From Methanosarcinales archaeon (GTDB lineage Archaea; Halobacteriota; Syntropharchaeia; Alkanophagales; Methanospirareceae): a DNA stretch of 5,913 bases. Location: the NCBI GenBank assembly GCA_025464345.1, contig JAODGP010000098.1:1-5913 (forward strand). Direction: 5' to 3'. Both the position numbers and the translations under genes were made by a program. Of the stretch, positions 1-4,284 are shown in pieces. Each line of letters begins with the position of its first letter. Position 1 is the first letter of the stretch. The notes below the pieces were generated by a model, which made no database searches, was not told the DNA's origin, and worked only from the letters and a program-made list of their open reading frames with translations.

Positions 1-2
1 AA

Positions 3-92
3 TATGCGGAAGCACATGGAGGCGGTATAGAAGTGGAGAGCGAACCGGGCAAGGGTACCAAAATCGTTGTTAAACTCCCGGTATCTAAATAA
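3..92 (+). CDS. Sensor histidine kinase, C-terminal end only (partial at 5')
   Basis: The last 29 codons and the TAA of a gene entering from the left edge. The peptide reads YAEAHGGGIEVESEPGKGTK and ends IVVKLPVSK. This is the G2-box end of a GHKL/HATPase_c domain: a 'GG.I.VES..GKGT' glycine-rich ATP-lid strand followed by a final beta strand ending in 'LP'. In two-component kinases this domain binds ATP and phosphorylates the conserved His. Sensor domains, the H box and the N box are outside the window, so the signal cannot be inferred. The gene is convergent with the surface-protein gene that ends 22 bases downstream. A truncated response-regulator fragment lies about 1.1 kb further on the same strand. 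Other GHKL ATPases are possible, but the spacing and the short tail after 'LP' are typical of histidine kinases. Confidence 0.85.
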   Translation, partial: YAEAHGGGIEVESEPGKGTKIVVKLPVSK

Positions 93-96
93 AAAC

Positions 97-130
97 GAGG
101 AGTAAGAGGTTTATTTACCCCCTTCTCCTC
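97..130. terminator. Imperfect hairpin between convergent genes, possible bidirectional terminator
   Basis: GAGGAG at 97-102 pairs with CTCCTC at 125-130. The inner part of the stem (roughly AAG.GG against CCCCTT) continues with one bulge and one mismatch around an A/T-rich loop at 111-117. It sits between the histidine kinase stop (90-92) and the end of the minus-strand gene, and overlaps that gene's last codons (the Arg-rich tail). Archaeal termination relies mainly on oligo-T tracts, and none here is long, so the role is tentative. Confidence 0.3.
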
Positions 131-1107
131 CTCATTTTTATACTCATCGCAGCGATTGTTGAAAGCAAGCCTGCAAGTGCGATTAGTCCGATTGGTGTCA
201 GTGTTGGTACTGGTGTTGGTGCTGGAAAACACGACATGAAATCTGCGACACTCGTATCACTAACACAGAAATATACAGGATATTCGACGCAATCACCTGG
301 ATTTAACGTTCCCACATCCCATTCCACAACCATTCCGCAGTCATCCGTTCCAGTATCGGGGTATTTGTTGTTATCCACAAGCACATCATTTGCGATTGCA
401 TCCATCTGTCCTCCCCACCAATCGCTGAGGTTGTGATGTGTGGAATGAACAACCGGTCTGAATCCACATACGTAGTTGTTCACTTGGTCTACTTGGTAGA
501 ATGTGTCTGTTGATGAATCATAGTATGCAATGTCATTACCCCAGCTACCGCCAACATCTAAATCGTTGTAAACATAGAACTTCACATTCGTTAGTGTGTT
601 GTTCCCGATGTTACAAATCTTGTATGTTGCAAGAAAATAGCGATTGTCATCGAGGAGTTCAAGCTCACAACTCACTTCTATGTTCTTAGAACCCGATGGG
701 CTGTTTGTCGCATTCTCCTGTATCACTGCCTTTGCAATCTCACGTTCTGGTGTGTCCTCTATCGAAGTTGCATGCATCGTAACGTCGTATTCGCGGTCAC
801 TGCCGCCCCAGTAGCTCCCGCTTTCTCCGATGAGATATTCTGATGCACCGATATTATACCGCACATAGGATGGTGCAACCCAGGATATTGAATACAAAGT
901 ATCTACTGGATACTCATAATCATAGAAACCCATGTAGAAATAGCCATTCTCGTCTGTTTCAAGCGTAGTCCAATTGACTACGTTGTTCTCAAGATTTACC
1001 AGTGTACTTCCGCTATGCGGTGTTTTTGCTACAACTGGCATTACCGCAAACACCGAAATCGCCAATATCGCCGCGATAAATATCACTATCTCCTTCTTGT
1101 TATCCAT
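115..1107 (-). CDS. Secreted surface protein with VPxxxP archaeosortase-type C-terminal tail
   Basis: A 330-residue exported protein of unknown function. Residues 1-27 form a signal peptide: a charged MDNKKE start, then a hydrophobic core ending near VVAK. The body (about 30-293) is polar, aromatic-rich and probably all-beta. It has four N-glycosylation sequons (N45, N132, N169, N226) and seven cysteines (147, 165, 214, 257, 273, 281, 293). The segments FYVYNDLDVGG and VGTLNPGDCVEYPVYF resemble beta-sandwich, DUF11-like surface proteins. The C-terminus has the tripartite sorting layout: Pro/Thr linker, VPTLTP (300-305), a hydrophobic helix (about 306-323), then KMRRRRG. VPxxxP tails are recognised by archaeosortase B-type enzymes, which cleave the tail and probably attach a lipid. 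The start is fixed by a strong Shine-Dalgarno 9 bases upstream. It could be an S-layer accessory or extracellular binding protein. Sorting class is fairly sure; function is unknown. Confidence 0.88.
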   Translation of the reverse strand: MDNKKEIVIFIAAILAISVFAVMPVVAKTPHSGSTLVNLENNVVNWTTLETDENGYFYMGFYDYEYPVDTLYSISWVAPSYVRYNIGASEYLIGESGSYWGGSDREYDVTMHATSIEDTPEREIAKAVIQENATNSPSGSKNIEVSCELELLDDNRYFLATYKICNIGNNTLTNVKFYVYNDLDVGGSWGNDIAYYDSSTDTFYQVDQVNNYVCGFRPVVHSTHHNLSDWWGGQMDAIANDVLVDNNKYPDTGTDDCGMVVEWDVGTLNPGDCVEYPVYFCVSDTSVADFMSCFPAPTPVPTLTPIGLIALAGLLSTIAAMSIKMRRRRG

Positions 1108-1116
1108 TTTTTATTT

Positions 1117-1124
1117 ACCTCCTT
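1117..1124 (-). promoter_or_regulatory. Strong Shine-Dalgarno site of the surface-protein gene
   Basis: On the minus strand this reads AAGGAGGT, a near-perfect anti-16S match, with 9 bases before the ATG at 1107. It is the best ribosome binding site in the window and implies a leadered, well-translated mRNA. Confidence 0.8.
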
Positions 1125-1146
1125 ATTTCCTTTACTTACGAAGGGG

Positions 1147-1155
1147 TATATAAAA
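1147..1155 (-). promoter_or_regulatory. TATA box for the surface-protein gene
   Basis: The minus strand reads TTTTATATA, matching the archaeal TATA consensus. A start site about 25 bases downstream falls near 1122-1126, just ahead of or within the Shine-Dalgarno at 1117-1124. This gives a very short leader. The element forms the left arm of a perfect 10-base inverted repeat (1146-1155 with 1168-1177). Confidence 0.6.
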
Positions 1156-1188
1156 TTATCGTGAAGTTTTTATATACGGGAACGATAA
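1156..1188. promoter_or_regulatory. Inverted repeat TTATCGT-N19-ACGATAA, candidate operator
   Basis: Perfect 7-base arms lie at 1156-1162 and 1182-1188. They flank the plus-strand TATA box and abut the minus-strand one. The placement suits a dimeric DNA-binding repressor or activator controlling one or both divergent promoters. The regulator is not identifiable from the window. Short arms in A/T-rich DNA can arise by chance. Confidence 0.35.
1167..1176 (+). promoter_or_regulatory. TATA box reading rightwards toward the response-regulator fragment
   Basis: TTTTTATATA on the plus strand matches the archaeal TATA consensus. Transcription would start near 1195-1200, some 15-20 bases before the ATG at 1216. 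It lies only 11 bases from the minus-strand TATA box, in mirror-image orientation. Confidence 0.5.
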
Positions 1189-1215
1189 AAAGGTGAACGA
1201 GTTGGTTTGGATGCC

Positions 1216-1341
1216 ATGGATATGGATGAGAAGAAACTGTATATACCCGTGGTTGAAGACGATGTGGGAATGTGCGAGACGTTGAGTGACGTACTCTCAG
1301 ATCACCTTCGGCATCTAAGCCTCTATATCCCTTCCTGCTAA
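1216..1341 (+). pseudogene. Truncated response-regulator receiver domain (N-terminal remnant)
   Basis: A 41-residue frame. Its core KLYIPVVEDDVGMCETLSDV resembles the first beta strand, acidic pocket and first helix of a CheY-like receiver domain (typical form 'ILVVDDe..mcetLsdiL'). The acidic residues that would bind Mg2+ are kept. The phospho-acceptor Asp, the Thr/Ser and Lys switch residues and any output domain are absent. After LSDV the peptide reads LSDHLRHLSLYIPSC and stops 4 bases before the convergent cofH stop codon. A complete receiver is about 120 residues, so this is most likely the 5' end of a gene whose remainder was deleted. It still has a plausible TATA box at 1167-1176 but no clear Shine-Dalgarno; TTG at 1207 is an alternative in-frame start. 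A kinase gene end on the same strand at 3-92 may mark its former partner. A genuine small protein cannot be excluded. Confidence 0.5.
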
Positions 1342-1345
1342 GATT

Positions 1346-2416
1346 TTAAGTGCGAAATACAGGTCTATACAGCGTATCTCTCCGCCTCGGTGTCCTGCCC
1401 GCGTCCTTTATCACCCGCTCAAGCTCATCCGGGCTCATGTATTCGCCCGCTGTTGCACCCGCCAATCTCGATATGTTCTCCTCCATCAGTGTGCCACCCA
1501 GATCGTTCACACCGAAATATAACATGCGTTGCGCGCCTGATATGCCAAGTTTAACCCACGATGCCTGTATATTCACGCAATATGGGTGGAGTATAACCCT
1601 CGCGAGTGCATGAACCATAGCATCCTCTACGAATCCAACCTCTCGCTTCACCATCCTCCCGAGTTCGTTATTCCTGCGCATGAACTTAAGCAGTACGAAC
1701 TCGGTAAAACCCCCTGTCTCCTTCTGCAGATCCCTTATCCTGAACATGTGGTTTATCCTGTCTTCCCATGTCTCTATATGCCCGTACATGATAGTTGCGG
1801 TGGTGGGTATGCCCAGTCGGTGCGCAGTCGTTATTATATCGCACCATTTAGCCGTGCTCACTTTCCTCGGACATATAATCGCCCTTATCCGATCATCCAG
1901 TATCTCGGCTGCCGTGCCCGGAATAGAGCCCAGACCGGCTTTCTTCAGTTCCTTCAGCACTTCTCGCTCCTCTATTCCCGTATTCCTCGCTACATGATGT
2001 ATCTCCATTGGAGAGAATGCGTGGATATGAACTTCAAACTCCGATTTGATACGCTTAACAAGCCTGCAATAATCATCCAGCACGAGGTCTGGATGCAATC
2101 CACCCTGGACACATATCTCCGTCGCTTCGTTCTGCACCGCCTCCTCCACCTTCGCCAGAACCGCATCCATACTGAGCATATAACCCCGCTCCTTCTCACG
2201 CCTGAATGCACAGAACTTGCAGTTGCCGATGCAAACGTTCGTGAAATTTATGTTCCTGTTCACCACATAAGTGACAATATCGCCTTTCGTCTCTTTGCGT
2301 AACTCATCGGCGATATAGAAGAGAATATGCGGGTGATTCACCATAAACAATGCGTCTGCACGGTCTATCTCACCGCGCCTCGCACGCTCGTATAAACTAT
2401 CGAAATCAGGTCTCAT
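1346..2416 (-). CDS. cofH: FO synthase subunit 2, CofH (5-amino-6-(D-ribitylamino)uracil--L-tyrosine 4-hydroxyphenyl transferase)
   Basis: A 356-residue radical-SAM enzyme that joins the 4-hydroxybenzyl moiety of tyrosine to 5-amino-6-ribitylaminouracil. CofG then closes the product to FO, the chromophore of coenzyme F420; the step is cytosolic. The [4Fe-4S] motif C62-IGN-C66-KF-C69 has the CxxxCxxC spacing. CofH-type signatures follow: VQGGLHPDL (103-111), HIHAFSPMEI (130-139), GLGSIPGTAAEILDD (161-175), TTATIMYGH (205-213), and NDLGGTLMEENIS (304-316) near the C-terminus. Length is normal. MqnC and MqnE are related, but the HIHAFSPMEI and NDLGGTLMEENIS blocks and the archaeal context favour CofH. 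It is the third gene of a three-gene operon and overlaps the preceding gene by 11 bases, so translation is probably coupled. Only a weak GGGAG lies upstream, 16 bases from the ATG. CofG is not in the window. Confidence 0.93.
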   Translation of the reverse strand: MRPDFDSLYERARRGEIDRADALFMVNHPHILFYIADELRKETKGDIVTYVVNRNINFTNVCIGNCKFCAFRREKERGYMLSMDAVLAKVEEAVQNEATEICVQGGLHPDLVLDDYCRLVKRIKSEFEVHIHAFSPMEIHHVARNTGIEEREVLKELKKAGLGSIPGTAAEILDDRIRAIICPRKVSTAKWCDIITTAHRLGIPTTATIMYGHIETWEDRINHMFRIRDLQKETGGFTEFVLLKFMRRNNELGRMVKREVGFVEDAMVHALARVILHPYCVNIQASWVKLGISGAQRMLYFGVNDLGGTLMEENISRLAGATAGEYMSPDELERVIKDAGRTPRRRDTLYRPVFRT

Positions 2417-3407
2417 GTATTCCGGTTATTATCTCCCGGTTGAGGTCAAATACCATTGCTTTGTCCGCGCCATTCCTTATTACCAGCTTCTTACTTGCGT
2501 CTATCTCGCCAACGATAGCCGCGGTTAGACCCGCAGCTTCGAATATATTGATGCATTCCCTGCCACTATCGGCGTCACCGACCGTGAGCACGAAGCCTGT
2601 GCCCGGATACATCTTCAGCCAGTGCCCGATGGAGATATCCAGATCAGGCACCGGTATCTTCTCCAGCTCCACCTGTGCACCCACACCTGAAGATTCCAGC
2701 AGCATGCCGAGCGTACCGAGTGTGCCTGGATTGCTTATGTCCTTGCCTGCCGTAGCCAGCTTCTTCTCTCCTATCTCCACCATCGTATTCAACTGTTTCT
2801 TTATCTCTGCTGATGACCTCCTGGTCGTATTGTCCCATGCCAGATTGTACTTTGGATATATCCTGCCATCAAGGTCAACTGCAACAATTACCTTATCGCT
2901 ACGCCTGGCACCACTGGATAATATCACACTGTCACGCTTCACAGTGCCGACCACACCAACATCAAGAGCATCATATACTGTATCGGGATGCAGATGCCCG
3001 CCCACCATGGGTACGCCGAATTTCCTCACGCCCTCACACATACCTCTGCCCAGTTCAGAACAGAGGTTCTTCTTCCTGGTTGAGGTCAGGTTCACCATTG
3101 CGAGCGGAGTCCCGCCCATCGCCGCTATGTCGTTCACATTCACCAGTACCGCGCAATAACCCGCCCACCATGGATCGGCATTCAGCAATTTACCCCATAT
3201 CCCATCTATCGCGAGCAATAAGAAGTTGTCATCATCCACTTTCAGCACCGCAGCATCCTCGCCAAAACCCGCTATCGTCTTGCTGCCCATCTTATCGGCA
3301 TTCCCGAGTGTTTTAACGAGATCCCTTATCGCTCTCTTCCGTTTCACACCTTCAAAGTCCCTCAGTTCCTCCGCTAAGGATTCCAGATTCACGCTCATTT
3401 CGCGCAT
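2406..3407 (-). CDS. AIR synthase-related protein, methanogenesis marker 2 family (PurM/ThiL-like fold)
   Basis: A 333-residue protein of the PurM/ThiL/SelD/HypE ATP-binding superfamily. Visible blocks are GFGEDAAVL (48-55 region, the N-terminal Asp-rich nucleotide/Mg site), AIDGIW (66-71), VNVNDIAAMGGTPLA (89-103), VGGHLHPD (135-142), and KDISNPGTLGTLGMLLESSG (222-241), followed by VGAQVELEKIPVP. The last block replaces ThiL's 'DISDGL' with 'DISNPG', which with the overall length fits the methanogenesis marker 2 family rather than thiamine-monophosphate kinase. Superfamily members phosphorylate or activate carboxyl/amide-type substrates with ATP; the substrate here is unknown. The start at 3407 has GAGGTGG 10 bases upstream. 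A second Met at 3398 would give a neat ATGA overlap with the upstream stop and remains possible. It lies between a HAD protein and cofH, overlapping both, suggesting a role near F420 or methane metabolism. Family is fairly sure; reaction is not. Confidence 0.82.
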   Translation of the reverse strand: MREMSVNLESLAEELRDFEGVKRKRAIRDLVKTLGNADKMGSKTIAGFGEDAAVLKVDDDNFLLLAIDGIWGKLLNADPWWAGYCAVLVNVNDIAAMGGTPLAMVNLTSTRKKNLCSELGRGMCEGVRKFGVPMVGGHLHPDTVYDALDVGVVGTVKRDSVILSSGARRSDKVIVAVDLDGRIYPKYNLAWDNTTRRSSAEIKKQLNTMVEIGEKKLATAGKDISNPGTLGTLGMLLESSGVGAQVELEKIPVPDLDISIGHWLKMYPGTGFVLTVGDADSGRECINIFEAAGLTAAIVGEIDASKKLVIRNGADKAMVFDLNREIITGIHET

Positions 3408-4216
3408 CTGTGCTCTTCCACCTCTTCTATTATACCCTTCAGCTCTTCTATATCCTTTATCCTGAAATCAGCAACCTCGAACAGCTCACCCGGTCTGTCC
3501 GCAGCTTCCTGTAACGATAAAACCGCTATATCTGATTCACAAAATGCGAGATAATCGTTCCTGTCATCTCCCACCATTATCACCCTGTACCTGCTCTTCA
3601 ACTTATGCACCAGATCACGCTTACCCTCCGGCGTCATCATGCTAAATATGTTATCTGTGGATACTTCAGGTATATAAGGAGAGATCTCATCGGGTTCCAA
3701 CCTGTCGCCAGATGCTATGAATGTCCTGTAACCCTTCTGACTCAGGTACTTCAGGATCCTGCGAGTGCCGGGAAAGAGATTTATACCACCAGCTATCAGA
3801 TATTTTACACTTTTGCTCGCCATATCAGCTATCAAAGCAATTCCTGTCACCGGCAGGATATTGCATCGCCTTAAAAGGCGCATCGCCTCATGCACATCCC
3901 CCATCCTGATCTGCTCATCGTTCAAAATCGTATCTATCACCTCTCTATCATCTACCCCTTCTCTCTTATATATCACTTTAATTTCTATTTTTTTCTCCCT
4001 CATCACCTGGGACAGTAACTTCGAATCGGCTTCCATCGCTAAGGTATCTCCATACCGGGTCCTCAATATCACCATTGCGCCCTTATTCAATCTGTGCGTA
4101 CAGGTCAACCCCGATACCCTGCTCCGTTTCGTTATACCACGATCTATAATCTTTATTATTCTGAACGGGGCATAGAGCACGCCAGCCCCGTCAAACACTA
4201 CCGCTAAATCACTCAT
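3395..4216 (-). CDS. HAD-superfamily protein with altered motif I (DxA instead of DxD)
   Basis: A 273-residue soluble protein, first gene of the operon. HAD motifs are visible in order. Motif I is VVFDGAGVL (6-14), with nucleophile D9 but Ala at the usual second Asp (A11). Motif II is TFIASGD (165-171, S169). Motif III is the Lys in PEGKRDLVHKLK (K199 likely). Motif IV is MVGDDRNDYLAF (214-225). The segment from about 147 to 233 resembles the phosphorylation-domain end of P-type ATPases and soluble P-type-ATPase-like phosphatases. The region between motif I and motif II (about 20-145) is a large insert, probably a cap domain. Loss of the general acid/base Asp argues against ordinary phosphatase activity. 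DxA also occurs in phosphonoacetaldehyde hydrolase, so altered chemistry is possible. It overlaps the next gene by 13 bases (3 if that gene starts at 3398). The substrate is unknown. No good Shine-Dalgarno precedes the ATG, so the transcript may be leaderless. Confidence 0.8.
   Translation of the reverse strand: MSDLAVVFDGAGVLYAPFRIIKIIDRGITKRSRVSGLTCTHRLNKGAMVILRTRYGDTLAMEADSKLLSQVMREKKIEIKVIYKREGVDDREVIDTILNDEQIRMGDVHEAMRLLRRCNILPVTGIALIADMASKSVKYLIAGGINLFPGTRRILKYLSQKGYRTFIASGDRLEPDEISPYIPEVSTDNIFSMMTPEGKRDLVHKLKSRYRVIMVGDDRNDYLAFCESDIAVLSLQEAADRPGELFEVADFRIKDIEELKGIIEEVEEHRCAK
3418..3424 (-). promoter_or_regulatory. Shine-Dalgarno site deciding the start of the marker-2 gene
   Basis: The minus strand reads GAGGTGG, 10 bases before the ATG at 3407 and 19 before the alternative ATG at 3398. 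It therefore favours the longer start (MREMSV) despite the tidy ATGA overlap at 3395-3398. It lies inside the end of the HAD gene, consistent with coupled translation. Confidence 0.5.
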
Positions 4217-4250
4217 TGTTCATCTAAGATGATATAATATCTCACAGGCA

Positions 4251-4262
4251 TTTAATATATTA
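4251..4262. promoter_or_regulatory. Palindromic TATA-like element between the operon and mcm
   Basis: TTTAATATAT on the plus strand resembles an archaeal TATA box. It contains the perfect palindrome TAATATATTA (4253-4262), so TBP could bind in either direction. For mcm the expected start site falls at about 4280-4285, on or just before the ATG, implying a leaderless mRNA; no Shine-Dalgarno is present there. For the HAD gene the ATG at 4216 lies about 41 bases from the centre. A second A/T-rich element, GATATAATATC at 4231-4241, seems too close to 4216 to serve as its TATA box. Confidence 0.5.
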
Positions 4263-4284
4263 CTTTTGATATTATTACAGAGAG

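Noticed and set aside
1193..1285. GTG-started 30-codon frame right after an AGGTG-like sequence downstream of the rightward TATA box
   Set aside because: The product (Trp/Arg-rich, no motif) looks like an out-of-frame reading of the receiver-domain fragment, which has the recognisable protein similarity.
1586..2302. Plus-strand open frame of 238 codons antisense to cofH
   Set aside because: It mirrors the radical-SAM gene, has no recognisable domain and no promoter or ribosome binding site.
2350..3159. Plus-strand open frame of 269 codons antisense to the marker-2 gene and the start of cofH
   Set aside because: Low-complexity Ser/Pro/Ile-rich translation without motifs; the opposite strand encodes clear conserved family blocks, so this is a coding shadow.
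2406..3407. Assignment of the PurM-like protein as thiamine-monophosphate kinase (ThiL)
   Set aside because: The key ThiL 'DISDGL' block is 'DISNPG' here and the rest of the blocks fit the methanogenesis marker 2 type better.
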